From positions 62,001 through 126,000 of the forward strand of contig NZ_JAGEOK010000006.1 in the NCBI RefSeq assembly GCF_017573545.1: a DNA stretch of 64,000 nt. The letters are read 5' to 3'. A model generated the notes under the pieces. It ran no database searches. It was not told where the DNA came from and saw only the letters and a program-made list of their open reading frames with translations. The position numbers were made by a program, and so were the translations under genes. Position 1 is the stretch's first letter. Every line of letters begins with the position of its first letter. Positions 8,362-17,100 of this stretch are shown here, one piece after another. The DNA comes from Actinomadura nitritigenes (GTDB lineage: Bacteria > Actinomycetota > Actinomycetes > Streptosporangiales > Streptosporangiaceae).

Positions 8362-8398
8362 ATTGATATGCGAGGGGCAGCGATATGGATTCTGATAT
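8362..8398. promoter_or_regulatory. LysR-type operator in the PBP/LysR intergenic region
   Basis: ATTGATAT at 8362-8369 and GATAT at 8382-8386 have the same 12-bp gap as the operator at 5543. A third GATAT follows at 8394-8398. The cluster lies just before the LysR GTG start (8410), so the regulator probably binds its own promoter and may also act on the divergent PBP gene. Confidence 0.6.
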
Positions 8399-8409
8399 GG
8401 TCCCTGCTC

Positions 8410-9372
8410 GTGAACATCGTCGGCCACCTCGCCTGCTTCGTCGCGGTGGCCGAGGAACTGCACTTCGGACGCGCGGCGGAGCGGCTCGGCATGGCGCAGC
8501 CGCCGCTGAGCCAGCGGATCCAGCGGCTGGAACGCGAACTCGGGGTGCGGCTGTTCGACCGGTCCAGCCGGAGGGTCGAGCTGACCGCGCCCGGGCGGCT
8601 GCTGCTGGACGAGGCCCGTGACATCCTCACCCGCGTGGATCGCGTCTACTCCGTCGCCGAACGGGCCCGGCTCGGCGAGGTCGGCACCGTGCGCGCCGGG
8701 CTGCCGAGCGACCTCGGCGGCCCGATCGTCGCCGCGCTGATCGCCGCGTTCCGGGACCGCCGCCCGGACCTGCGCCTCGACCTGCGCGAGACGGGGACCG
8801 CCGAGCAGGTCCGCGCGCTGGCGGAGGGCGCGCTGGACGCCGGGATCGTCCGGCACCCGTGCGACTCGCGCGGCCTCGGGCTCGGCCCGATGCTGGGGCA
8901 GTCCGTCGGGGTGCTGCTGCCGGAGGGCGCCGGGCTCGCCGCGTCCCCGGAGGTGCACCTCGCCGACCTCGCCGGCCGCGACCTGGTCGTCTTCCCCCGC
9001 GAGGAGGCCCCGGGCGCCTACGACGAGGCGCTGGCCGCGTGCCGCCGGCACGGGTACGCGCCGCCGGCCGTGCACGAGGCGCGGCACCCGCAGTTCGCGC
9101 TGGGCCTGGTCCTCGCCGGGACGGCCGTGGCGCTCGTGCCGCGCACCGACGACTCCGCCGGGGTGACGTGGCGGCCGCTCGTCGGCGAGCCGCTGGTGTG
9201 GCGGACGTCGTGCGCGTGGCGGCGCACCCGCGACGCCGAGCACGAGCGCGCCATCGCCGACTTCACCGCCGTCGCGACGGCGGTACTGCGCCGCGAGGCC
9301 GGGATGGCGCCGCTGGACGCCGTGCCGCCGCGCCGTGTCGTGTCCCGGCCGTCCTCGGGGTTCCTGGCATGA
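8410..9372 (+). CDS. LysR-family regulator, BlaA-like
   Basis: 320 residues. The N-terminal winged HTH contains AEELHFGRAAERLGMAQPPL and SQRIQRLERELGVRLFDRSS, followed by the linker helix and a two-lobed LysR substrate domain. GTG 8410 gives the family-typical start shortly before HLACFVAVAEELHFG; the open frame upstream runs through the operator and is not used. No strong SD is visible. The last bases overlap the next gene by four (ATGA), so the two are translationally coupled. With a downstream serine beta-lactamase-fold gene and GATAT operators at the beta-lactamase, this resembles the BlaA/BlaB pair of Streptomyces cacaoi, where a LysR activator induces a beta-lactamase. Function by analogy. 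Confidence 0.85.
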   Translation: MNIVGHLACFVAVAEELHFGRAAERLGMAQPPLSQRIQRLERELGVRLFDRSSRRVELTAPGRLLLDEARDILTRVDRVYSVAERARLGEVGTVRAGLPSDLGGPIVAALIAAFRDRRPDLRLDLRETGTAEQVRALAEGALDAGIVRHPCDSRGLGLGPMLGQSVGVLLPEGAGLAASPEVHLADLAGRDLVVFPREEAPGAYDEALAACRRHGYAPPAVHEARHPQFALGLVLAGTAVALVPRTDDSAGVTWRPLVGEPLVWRTSCAWRRTRDAEHERAIADFTAVATAVLRREAGMAPLDAVPPRRVVSRPSSGFLA

Positions 9373-10277
9373 CCGGCACGCGGGACGCGGTGGCCGGGGA
9401 CACCGCCGTACGGATCGAGGACGCGTTCCGGGCCGCGGGCGTCACCGGCTTCCTGCACGCGGCCGACATCGACACCGGGCGGGAGGTCGCGGTCCGCGCC
9501 GACGACCCCGTGGTGCTGGCGTCCGTGTTCAAGGTGCCGCTGCTGGTCGCCTTCCACCGGCGCGCCGCCGAGGGGCTGCTCGACCCGGTCGAGCAGGTCA
9601 CGCTGCCCGCCGGGGACCGCACGTCCGGCCCGACCGGGGTGTCGGCGCTGCTGGACGACGTCCGGATGTCGCTGCGCGACCTCGCCTGCCTGATGATCAC
9701 GGTGAGCGACAACGCGGCGGCGGACGCCCTGCTGGACCGGGTCGGGCTGGAGGCGGTCAACGCCGCCGCCGCCGGGCTGGGCCTGCGCGGGACCGTGGTG
9801 ACCGGCGGCGGCCGGCAGCTGTTCGACGACCTGCTCGCCGACGCGGGCGCGTCCGGGTTCCCCGAGGTGTGGGCGCGGCTGGACGAGCCCGGCATGGCGG
9901 CCCGGCTGCGCGCCCTCGACCCGGCCCGGACGAGCCGCAGCACGCCCCGCGACATGACCCGGCTGCTCGCCGCGATCTGGCGGGACGAGGCGGCCCCGCC
10001 GGACGGGTGCGCGGCGATGCGGCGGCTGTTCGGGCTCCAGGTGTGGCCGCACCGGCTGTCGTCCGGCTTCCCCTACGACGACGTGCTGGTCAGCGGGAAG
10101 ACGGGGACGCTGCTGATCGTCCGCAACGAGGTCGGGGTCGTGGAGTACCCGGACGGCGGCCGGTACGCGGTCGCGGTGTTCACCCGGTCGCTGCTGCCGA
10201 TCGCGGTGCTGCCGCAGGCGGACGCGGTGATCGGCACGGCGGCGCGGCTGGCCGTGGAGGCCCTCCGCCGCCCCTGA
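9369..10277 (+). CDS. Cytoplasmic serine beta-lactamase-fold protein, BlaB-like
   Basis: 302 residues with SVFK (S52, K55), SDN (113-115) and KTG (244-246), the serine penicillin-recognising fold, but no signal peptide and no RWExELN omega-loop. In S. cacaoi, BlaB has the same features, lies next to the LysR activator BlaA and is needed for beta-lactamase induction without being an exported beta-lactamase. The ATGA overlap with the LysR gene and the lack of export signals support such a signalling role here. Alternatively it is a cytoplasmic hydrolase of the beta-lactamase2 family. It ends nine bases from the stop of the next, convergent gene. Confidence 0.8.
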   Translation: MTGTRDAVAGDTAVRIEDAFRAAGVTGFLHAADIDTGREVAVRADDPVVLASVFKVPLLVAFHRRAAEGLLDPVEQVTLPAGDRTSGPTGVSALLDDVRMSLRDLACLMITVSDNAAADALLDRVGLEAVNAAAAGLGLRGTVVTGGGRQLFDDLLADAGASGFPEVWARLDEPGMAARLRALDPARTSRSTPRDMTRLLAAIWRDEAAPPDGCAAMRRLFGLQVWPHRLSSGFPYDDVLVSGKTGTLLIVRNEVGVVEYPDGGRYAVAVFTRSLLPIAVLPQADAVIGTAARLAVEALRRP

Positions 10278-10294
10278 CCGCCGGGTCAGCGGTC
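10276..10294. terminator. Weak hairpin at convergent gene ends
   Basis: GACCGC (10276-10281) pairs with GCGGTC (10289-10294) around seven bases and covers the ends of both convergent genes. It is short, with no T-run, so only a possible terminator. Confidence 0.3.
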
Positions 10295-10846
10295 GTCGCG
10301 CGCGTCGGGCTCGCGCATGTCGAGGTGGTCGCGCATGTCGAGGTCGTCCAGGGCGGCGTGGTCCATCGGGACGAGGGACGCGTTCCTCAGCTTGCCTTCG
10401 CGGCGGCCGCGCGGCACGGCGACGGACCCGAGCTCGATGAACACGCCGGAGCAGTCGATCCCGAACCCGCCGCCGCGCTCGAACAGCAGCACCAGCGGCT
10501 CGTAGGGGTCGGGCAGCGCGGGCAGCGGCACCTCCGCGTCCTGGAGGGCGGCGAAGTGCAGCGCGGCGGCGCAGGCCCGGGACGTCGGCGACAGGTCGAG
10601 GCCGGGCACCGCGTCGAGGACGCCGCGGACGACGGCCGGGTCCGCCCGGACGCCGGGGCGGATCAGGTCCGGCAGCGCCAGGAAGGGCCCGGAGCCCCGG
10701 AGCCCCAGGTGCCGCGCCCACCGCTCGCCCCGGTGCAGATGCTCGCGCATGAGGGCGACGCGGGAGCGCCTGTGAAGCTCGTCACCCTCGTACGCCCAGT
10801 CGATCGCGCGCAGCCGTGCGGCCAGTTCCGCAACCCGCTCTGGCAC
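10286..10846 (-). CDS. Hypothetical protein, 186 aa
   Basis: I do not recognise the family. The protein is soluble with no signal or membrane segment. The N-terminal half is helical and Arg/Leu-rich; the middle has a beta-like stretch, EPLVLLFERGGGFGIDCSG, then VFIELGSVAVPRGRREGKLR. The C-terminus is charged and ends in two near-identical hexapeptides (LDMRDH, LDMREP) coded by an 18-bp direct repeat. Codon use matches its neighbours, so it is likely a real gene. It is divergent from the AAA+ protein gene with 178 bp between them. Confidence 0.6.
   Translation of the reverse strand: MPERVAELAARLRAIDWAYEGDELHRRSRVALMREHLHRGERWARHLGLRGSGPFLALPDLIRPGVRADPAVVRGVLDAVPGLDLSPTSRACAAALHFAALQDAEVPLPALPDPYEPLVLLFERGGGFGIDCSGVFIELGSVAVPRGRREGKLRNASLVPMDHAALDDLDMRDHLDMREPDARDDR
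10310..10345. repeat. 18-bp direct repeat inside the hypothetical gene
   Basis: Two adjacent copies of an 18-bp unit with core CGCGCATGTCGAGGT, at 10310-10327 and 10328-10345, differ at the edges only. They encode the repeated LDMR hexapeptide near the C-terminus. Confidence 0.7.
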
Positions 10847-11024
10847 GCTCTCACCCCCTCATCTCCGGCGATCCGCGCTGGTCCGCACGGGCGGCACCGG
10901 ACCGCGTCCGGCCGGTGACCGAACGTGGCCGATCCGATAGCGGCGATCCGGCCGACCGCTAAACCAGCACTCCTTTCGTAAACGTAGGCTGTACCCCTGC
11001 TTTGATCTCTCTTGGAGGAACGCG

Positions 11025-13733
11025 TTGCGGCTGCCGGAGCATCTGGAGCTACTGCTCACCGACGAGCCGGTGCTCGACGTCTACGCGCACGGCCCGTGGC
11101 GCGTCCCCGACGGGCTGTTCGAGGAGATCTCGGCGCGGATCGACGCGCTGGCGAACGACCCCCGCGCCGCCGACCTCACCACCGACGAGCACAAGCTGCT
11201 GACGCTGCCCGCATCGCTGGTCACCGCGGAGATCTTCGGCATCCTGGCGTTCCTGCCCGGCGGCGGCGCGATCAAGGCGGGATCGTGGTCGCAGCTGCCG
11301 GAGCGGCTGCTGCACCGGCACCTCGCCAACCCCGGCACGCTCAGCACCCGGATGACCCGCTGGGACGCGCCGGGCGGCCGGTGGCGCCCGCCGGTGGACT
11401 GGCTGATCGAGGCGCCCGACCGGGAGCTCGCGATCGAGCTGGCCCGCGAGTGCCTGGGCGTGCTGGAGGGCATCGAGCCGCTGGAGGAGCGCCGCAGGGC
11501 CCTGCTGCGGCTCTACGCCGACCCGCCCCAGTGCGACGTGAACCTGCCCAAGATGGAGCTGCGCGAGCACTGGCACGCGCACGCCGGCGACGACATCGTC
11601 GCCGCCGTCCCGGAGCTGCTCGGCCCCGTCGGGTACCTCGACTGGGTGTGCGAGGGGCTCCTCGCCGCGTACGGCGTCCTCGCGGAGGTCGCGCCGCGCG
11701 ACGAGTCCCCCGAGTCGCACCTGATCCAGCTGCTGCTTCAGGGCAGCATGGAGCACATCCCGGCGGAGCTGGCCGCCGCGCTCGGGGAGGACCGCTACCA
11801 CGACCTCCAGCAGCGCTTCCCGGCCGAGCGCCGCGGCTTCAAGGCCGACGCCTGGCAGCAGCGCACCCGCGCGTGGCTCGTCCGGGCGCTGGTCGCGGGC
11901 GCCGCCGACGCGTGCCGCGCCTGGCTCGACATGGCGATGCGGTTCGTCGCGATCGTCCAGGGCCTGCCCGGCGACCCGTGGTTCCCGAAGGCCGAGTGGA
12001 TCCCCGTCGGCCAGTTCCAGACCGACCTGCGCCGCCTGTACGCGCCGCGCCGCCGGGTCGTCAACCCGCTCACCGAGACCCTCAAGGCGCCCGCGGCCGG
12101 CGAGGAGGGCGAGGGCGGCGGAGCGGGCGCGACGGCCGCCGGCGCGCGCGCCGAGCTGGCCACCGCGCTGGTCGGGCAGCCCGAGCTGACCGCCGCGCTG
12201 GAGGAGCTGTCCCGCGGCAAGGAGCCCGTCCGGCTGCTGATCGCGGGCCCGGACGGCACCGGCAAGCGGGACGCGGCGCAGGAGCTCGGCAAGGCGCTCG
12301 CGCTCGGCCGCGACCCGCTGTGGGTCACCGACAACCTGTACGCGGGGCAGCGGCTGTCGGACGCCGTCGCCAAGCTGCACGCCGACACCCGCGACTGCGC
12401 CGGCGACCGGCTGCTGATCATCGACGGGCTGGACGGCATCGTCGCCGACCCCGGCAACGGCGAGGCCATCGCCGACGAGCTGCACCGGCTGCTGGCGATC
12501 CACGCCGACCTGAACCTCGTCGTGCTGTGCGACGCGGACGGCGACGAGCGGATCCGCGACGTCAATCCGGTGCTGCCGGGCCTGTTCCGGATCGCGCGGA
12601 CCCGGCCGTTCACCGCGCAGGGCCATGCGGAGCTGTTCCGCCGCGCGCTGGACCGGCTCGGCGCGCGCGCCACCCGGCAGGCCGTCGAGGCCGCCGGCGA
12701 GCTGCTGGCCGCGACGCCGCCGATGCAGTCGCTGCGCAACGCGCGGCTGGCCCCGTACCTCGCCGACCAGGTCGTCGCGGCGGCCCGGGAGCGGACGGAG
12801 GGCGGGGCCGAGATCGTGGTGCGCAAGGGCGACGTCCCGGCCGCCCTCGACACCGCCCAGTCCGCCGGGAACCCGCTGCACGAGCTGCGCGACCTCACCG
12901 GGCTCGACACCGTGAAGCACGAGATCGCGCTGCTGGTCGCGGGCACGCACGCGGCGCGCCTGCGCAGCGAGTCCGGGCTGCGGATCACGCCGCCGACGCG
13001 GCACATGGTGTTCACCGGCAACCCTGGCACCGGCAAGACGATGGTGGCGCGGCTGCTCGGCCGCATCTACAAGAAGCTCGGCGTGCTGTCGTCCGGCCAT
13101 CTGGTCGAGGCGTCCCGCGCGCACCTGGTCGGCGAGTACATCGGCCAGACCGCGCCGCGCACCCGTCGGCTCGTCGAGCGGGCGATCGGCGGCGTGCTGT
13201 TCATCGACGAGGCGTACACGCTCACCCAGTCGCCGCTGAAGGGCGACTACGGCCACGAGGCCATCGCCGAGCTGGTCAAGCTGATGGAGGACCACCGCGA
13301 GGACCTCGTGGTGATCGTCGCCGGCTACCAGCAGGAGATGGCCGAGTTCCTGGCCGCCAACCCCGGCCTGGACTCCCGCTTCCCCAAGCAGATCCACTTC
13401 CCCGACTACACCGACGACGAGCTGATCACGGTGTTCGGGCAGCTCGCGGAGGCCGACGGGTTCCGGCTCGCGCCCGGCACCGAGGAGACGCTGCGCTCGA
13501 TGCTGCGGACCGCGCCGCGCGGCCCGTCGTTCGGCAACGGCCGGCTGATGCGCAACCTGCTGGACGTCGCCGTCGCCAACCAGGCCGACCGGATCGCGTC
13601 CGCGGCCGTCGGCGCCGGCGGCGACGGCGCGCCGGTGAAGCCGCCCGCGAAGAAGGACCTGGTCACGCTGACCGCCGAGGACCTGCCGCCGCTGCTGGAC
13701 CATCCGGAGGAGTTCTTCGGCCTGTACCTGTGA
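11025..13733 (+). CDS. Large AAA+ ATPase (CbxX/EccA-like C-terminal module)
   Basis: 902 residues from a TTG start at 11025, chosen because GGAGG at 11014-11018 is six bases upstream and the frame begins there. The first 370 residues are of unknown fold. Around residue 408 is a Walker-A-like GPDGTGKRD with Arg after the Lys, followed by a Walker-B-like LLIIDGLDG without Glu, so this first ATPase domain looks degenerate. The C-terminal module has a full Walker A (GNPGTGKT, about 664) and Walker B (VLFIDEAYTL, about 724), typical of CbxX/CfqX and EccA remodelling ATPases. No type VII secretion genes are nearby, so a general protein-remodelling role is all that can be said. It may share a transcript with the primase-like gene 57 bp downstream. 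Confidence 0.82.
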   Translation: MRLPEHLELLLTDEPVLDVYAHGPWRVPDGLFEEISARIDALANDPRAADLTTDEHKLLTLPASLVTAEIFGILAFLPGGGAIKAGSWSQLPERLLHRHLANPGTLSTRMTRWDAPGGRWRPPVDWLIEAPDRELAIELARECLGVLEGIEPLEERRRALLRLYADPPQCDVNLPKMELREHWHAHAGDDIVAAVPELLGPVGYLDWVCEGLLAAYGVLAEVAPRDESPESHLIQLLLQGSMEHIPAELAAALGEDRYHDLQQRFPAERRGFKADAWQQRTRAWLVRALVAGAADACRAWLDMAMRFVAIVQGLPGDPWFPKAEWIPVGQFQTDLRRLYAPRRRVVNPLTETLKAPAAGEEGEGGGAGATAAGARAELATALVGQPELTAALEELSRGKEPVRLLIAGPDGTGKRDAAQELGKALALGRDPLWVTDNLYAGQRLSDAVAKLHADTRDCAGDRLLIIDGLDGIVADPGNGEAIADELHRLLAIHADLNLVVLCDADGDERIRDVNPVLPGLFRIARTRPFTAQGHAELFRRALDRLGARATRQAVEAAGELLAATPPMQSLRNARLAPYLADQVVAAARERTEGGAEIVVRKGDVPAALDTAQSAGNPLHELRDLTGLDTVKHEIALLVAGTHAARLRSESGLRITPPTRHMVFTGNPGTGKTMVARLLGRIYKKLGVLSSGHLVEASRAHLVGEYIGQTAPRTRRLVERAIGGVLFIDEAYTLTQSPLKGDYGHEAIAELVKLMEDHREDLVVIVAGYQQEMAEFLAANPGLDSRFPKQIHFPDYTDDELITVFGQLAEADGFRLAPGTEETLRSMLRTAPRGPSFGNGRLMRNLLDVAVANQADRIASAAVGAGGDGAPVKPPAKKDLVTLTAEDLPPLLDHPEEFFGLYL

Positions 13734-13790
13734 CGTCCTGGGTATGACCTAGGCGGCTTCCCCGCCGGCCCGACCGAAGGCGAGGGACCC

Positions 13791-15332
13791 GTGACCGCCA
13801 CCCCCTGGGAGGACGACCGGCGCCGCCTGGCGGCGCTGCTGCGCGACATGGCCGCCCACGAGACGGCGCTGCTGCGCGACGGGACGCGGCCGTGGACATG
13901 GTGGCTCGACCGGGCCGTCCTGCACGGCCGCCGCCACGGCTACGTCAACACGCTGCTGATCGGCGCCCAGTGGCGCGCGGCGACGGACGTCCGCTCGTAC
14001 GAGGACTGGCGTGCCGCCGGACGCCAGGTCAGCCGGGGCGAGACGGGCATCCGCGTGCTGTCGCGGACGGGCCGCCCCTACGCCGTCTTCGACATCGCGC
14101 AGACGGCGGGCCCGCCGCCGCCTCCCGCTCCCGCCGGGCCGCCCGCGCCGCCCGCCGGGCTCGTCCAGCGGCTGGCGGGCGAGCTGAGCCGGGGCCTGCC
14201 GCCGGTGGAGGCCGATTCCGTCGCGTATCTCGTGCTGTCGTGGCTCGGTCTCGAACCGGAGCCGCCGGTGTTCCCGGTGAACGCGTTCTGGGCGGGCGCG
14301 GAGGCGGGCGACCGGATCCTGCGGACGGCCCGCCGCGTCCACGATCGCGTCCGCGACCCGTCGGGCGGGGTCCTGCCCGAGGCGCACCGGTACTTCCGCG
14401 CCCGCCTCGGGGCGAGCTGGGTGCCCGCCTACCTGGAGGGACGCGGCTTCTCCCCGGCCGTGCAGCGGCGCCGCCAGATCGGCTACGCGCCGGACTCCCC
14501 GCACGCCCTCCTCGACCATCTGCGCTCGCTCGGGCACGCCGACGAGGCGATCGTCGCGTCGGGGCTGGCGCGCCAGGGCGCGTCGGGACGCCTGCACGCC
14601 ATGTTCCGCGACCGGGCGATGTTCCCGATCCGCAGGCCGGACGGCACCCTCGCCGGGTTCCTGGGCCGCCGCGCCGACGGCGGCGAGGGCCCGAAGTACC
14701 TCAACGGCCCCGACACCGGCTTCTTCCACAAGGGCGAGCTGCTCTACGGCCTGCACGAGGTCCGGGAGCGGCTGGCGGCGGGCGCGCGTCCCGTCCTGGT
14801 CGAGGGCCCGCTCGACGCGATCGCCGTCGAGACGGCGCGGGCGCCGGAGTTCGCGCCGGTCGCGACCTGCGGGCTGTCCCTCACCGCCGCCCACCTGGCG
14901 GTCCTCGCGGACGCCGCCGACCTCGGCGCCACGGGCGTCCTGATCGCCCTGGACGACGATCCGGCGGGCCGGTCGGCCGCCGTCCGCGCGTGGGACGTCC
15001 TGAGCCGGGTCGCCGGACCGCTCGACCTCGCCTCGCTCCCCGGCGGCGAGGACCCCGCCGGCGTGCTGGCCGGGCAGGGCCGCGACGCCCTCCTCCAGGC
15101 GCTGCGCGCGCCGGTCCCGCTGATGGACGCGGTCGTGGACGCGGCGGCGGCCCGCGCGGGCGGCTCGCTCACCACCCCCGAGCAGCGGCTCGCCGCGCTC
15201 CGCGCCGCCTGCGGGCCGATCGCGGCCCGTCCCTCCGGGGCCGCCCGCCAGGTCGTCCGCTTGGCGGCGCGCACGTCACTCCCGCCGGCCCTGGTGACCG
15301 AGGTGCTCACCGACCACCTCACGGAACGCTGA
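13791..15332 (+). CDS. Primase-like TOPRIM protein with ArdC-type N-terminal domain
   Basis: 513 residues from GTG 13791 (SD GAGGGA). Residues about 25-100 resemble the ssDNA-binding N-domain of ArdC/LtrC antirestriction proteins, with YVNTLLIGAQWR, SYEDWRAAGRQV and GETGIRVL. A Pro/Ala linker follows. Residues about 200-330 match the DnaG catalytic N-part (AYLEGRGFSP, FPIRRPDGTLAGFLGR, PKYLNGPDT), and a TOPRIM domain has VLVEGPLDAIAVET (about 335) and LIALDDDPAG (about 383). The CHC2 zinc finger of DnaG is missing, replaced in effect by the ArdC-like domain. It is probably an accessory primase or ssDNA-dependent nucleotidyltransferase, often tied to mobile elements, though no mobility genes are present here. 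Confidence 0.8.
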   Translation: MTATPWEDDRRRLAALLRDMAAHETALLRDGTRPWTWWLDRAVLHGRRHGYVNTLLIGAQWRAATDVRSYEDWRAAGRQVSRGETGIRVLSRTGRPYAVFDIAQTAGPPPPPAPAGPPAPPAGLVQRLAGELSRGLPPVEADSVAYLVLSWLGLEPEPPVFPVNAFWAGAEAGDRILRTARRVHDRVRDPSGGVLPEAHRYFRARLGASWVPAYLEGRGFSPAVQRRRQIGYAPDSPHALLDHLRSLGHADEAIVASGLARQGASGRLHAMFRDRAMFPIRRPDGTLAGFLGRRADGGEGPKYLNGPDTGFFHKGELLYGLHEVRERLAAGARPVLVEGPLDAIAVETARAPEFAPVATCGLSLTAAHLAVLADAADLGATGVLIALDDDPAGRSAAVRAWDVLSRVAGPLDLASLPGGEDPAGVLAGQGRDALLQALRAPVPLMDAVVDAAAARAGGSLTTPEQRLAALRAACGPIAARPSGAARQVVRLAARTSLPPALVTEVLTDHLTER

Positions 15333-15365
15333 TCACGCCGTCGTTGCCCCTGGGGCGGGCGCCGG

Positions 15366-16640
15366 TCAGGGGGCGAGGCGTCCGGCGAGGGCGAACAGCA
15401 GGTCCTCCCGGCCCGCGCTCGTGACCAGCTGCAGCCCGACGGGGAGCCCGCCGACCGTCCCGGCGGGGACGCTCAGCGCGGGCAGGCCGAGGACGTTCCA
15501 CGCGCACGTCAGGCTCAGCAGGGTCGGCTGCACCCGGCCCAGCGCGCACTCCTCCCGCCCGATCTCCGGCGCCGTGATCGGGACGGTCGGCAGCGCGAGC
15601 ACGTCGTGGCGGCGCAGCAGCCCGGCGGCCTCCTCCCTGAACCGCGCCCGCTCGCGCGACGCCCGGACGTACCGCCAGCCGGGCGTCTCCCCGGCGCGGC
15701 GCAGCCGGTCGAGGGTGGCGGGCCGGTACAGCTCGGGCGCGTCCGCGACGCGTTCGGCGTGCACCTCGTACGCCTCGCTGTCCTGGATCGCGGCGAAGAC
15801 GCGCCGCAGTTCCCGCAGCTCGACGCGTTCGGCGGGCGCGCCGGGGAGCAGGCCGCGCACGGCCTCCGCCACCTCGTCCGCGACCGGGGCGCCCTCGATC
15901 CACGCCACCCGGAGCCCCTCGTGCCGGGGCAGGGCGTCCTCGGGCTGACGCGTCAGGACCCGGTAGGCCGTCCGGCACCCGGCGGCCGTGGCGGCGAGCA
16001 CGCCGACGTGGTCGAACGAGACCGACAGCGGGAAGACCCCCTCGACCGGGACCGCGCCGTAGGCGGGCTTGAACCCGGCGATGCCGCAGAGCGCCGCGGG
16101 GATCCGGACGGATCCGCCCGTGTCGGTGCCGAGGGCGAGCGGGACCATGCCCGCGGCGACCGCGACCGCGCTGCCGCCGCTGGATCCGCCGGAGATCCGG
16201 GACGGGTCGTGCGGGTTGCGGGACGGGCCGTTCACGGCGGTGTCGCCGCTCGCGCCGTAGGCGAACTCGTGCGTGGTGGTCTTCCCCACGATCACCGCGC
16301 CTGCCGCGCGGAGGCGGGCGACGCAGGCCGCGTCGCGGTCGGCGACATGCCCGGCGAAGTGCGCCGAGCCCATCCCGGTCGGCAGTCCGGCCACGTCGAT
16401 GATGTCCTTGATCGCGACGGGCACGCCGTGCAGCGGGCCGCGGTCGCGCCCGGCCGCGCGTTCCTCGTCGGCGGCGCGGGCGGCGGCGGCCGCGCCCTCC
16501 GCGTCCACGGTGACGAACGCGTTGAGGGACGGGTCGATCGACTCCAGCGCGCGGTCGAGCAGGCCGGCGGCCGTCGCGGCGCCCGACCGCAGGTCGCGGC
16601 GCACGCCGTCGAGCGTCCGTCCGGCGAAGAATCCGGTCAT
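15366..16640 (-). CDS. Amidase (amidase-signature family)
   Basis: 424 residues. The amidase-signature catalytic triad is visible: K78 in VAIKDI, the cis-Ser in GGSSGGS (about 153-157) and the nucleophile S177 in [11 protein letters not shown]. The family hydrolyses carboxamides and includes GatA, but there is no GatB or GatC nearby and the sequence is shorter than GatA, so a stand-alone amidase is more likely. Substrate unknown. ATG 16640 has GGGAGG just upstream. It faces the primase-like gene, with 34 bp between stops. Confidence 0.85.
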   Translation of the reverse strand: MTGFFAGRTLDGVRRDLRSGAATAAGLLDRALESIDPSLNAFVTVDAEGAAAAARAADEERAAGRDRGPLHGVPVAIKDIIDVAGLPTGMGSAHFAGHVADRDAACVARLRAAGAVIVGKTTTHEFAYGASGDTAVNGPSRNPHDPSRISGGSSGGSAVAVAAGMVPLALGTDTGGSVRIPAALCGIAGFKPAYGAVPVEGVFPLSVSFDHVGVLAATAAGCRTAYRVLTRQPEDALPRHEGLRVAWIEGAPVADEVAEAVRGLLPGAPAERVELRELRRVFAAIQDSEAYEVHAERVADAPELYRPATLDRLRRAGETPGWRYVRASRERARFREEAAGLLRRHDVLALPTVPITAPEIGREECALGRVQPTLLSLTCAWNVLGLPALSVPAGTVGGLPVGLQLVTSAGREDLLFALAGRLAP

Positions 16641-17100
16641 GCGGCCTCCCTGAACCGTGGCCCGAAGGTCTGCCTAGCATGGCGCGCCGTTCCGTACGGG
16701 TCACCCCGCCGGCCGCGGGGGGCCGTCCGGCGGCTCTTCGGCCGGAGCGCTCCGCCCGCTCGTCGCAGGAGATCGACCGCTCGACGACGGGACCGGCGGA
16801 GTGGTGAACCTACGCGCGGGTACGCGGCAAGCTTCATCGCACCTTGTGGAGGCGTTCCCGCCGGTTCGCTGGGGGGCGGGGCGGAGGCCCGCGGCGGCCA
16901 CCGCCCCTGTAGCCGGTGCCTTCCACAGCCGGGTGGGGGGACGGGGCCACGGCGGCGCGGTCTTCAGGCGCGCACCCGCCGCCGTGGCCTCCTCCGGCGG
17001 CCCGCCGCCCTCACTGCGGCCCGGCCGCCCTGTCAGATCCGCTGACAATGCCCGCCATCTGGGCCTTTCGGCCCACCGCTCCGGCAACTACCGTCAGAGT
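16641..17100. other. Intergenic region between amidase and GGT homologue
   Basis: 460 bp without a convincing gene. Near the amidase there is a possible minus-strand -10 (TAGGCA). The middle is GC-rich and low in information, and the open frames there have poor protein character. The right end carries a 17-bp palindrome and a possible leaderless promoter for the next gene. Confidence 0.5.
17031..17047. promoter_or_regulatory. 17-bp palindrome upstream of the GGT homologue
   Basis: TGTCAGATCCGCTGACA is a perfect 6-bp inverted repeat with a 5-bp centre, ending 54 bp before the GTG start. A putative -10 (TACCGT, 17089-17094) follows, six bases before the GTG, suggesting a leaderless start. The binding protein is unknown; no regulator gene is adjacent. 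Confidence 0.45.

Noticed and set aside
13791..15332. Primase-like gene as evidence of an integrated plasmid or phage
   Set aside because: No integrase, relaxase, structural gene, att-like repeat or tRNA is seen around it.
15366..16640. Amidase as GatA of Asp/Glu-tRNA amidotransferase
   Set aside because: No gatB or gatC nearby and the protein is shorter than GatA.
16701..17087. 128-codon minus-strand frame in the amidase/GGT gap
   Set aside because: Pro/Arg/Ala-rich with no SD and no recognisable fold; overlaps the palindrome and promoter region.
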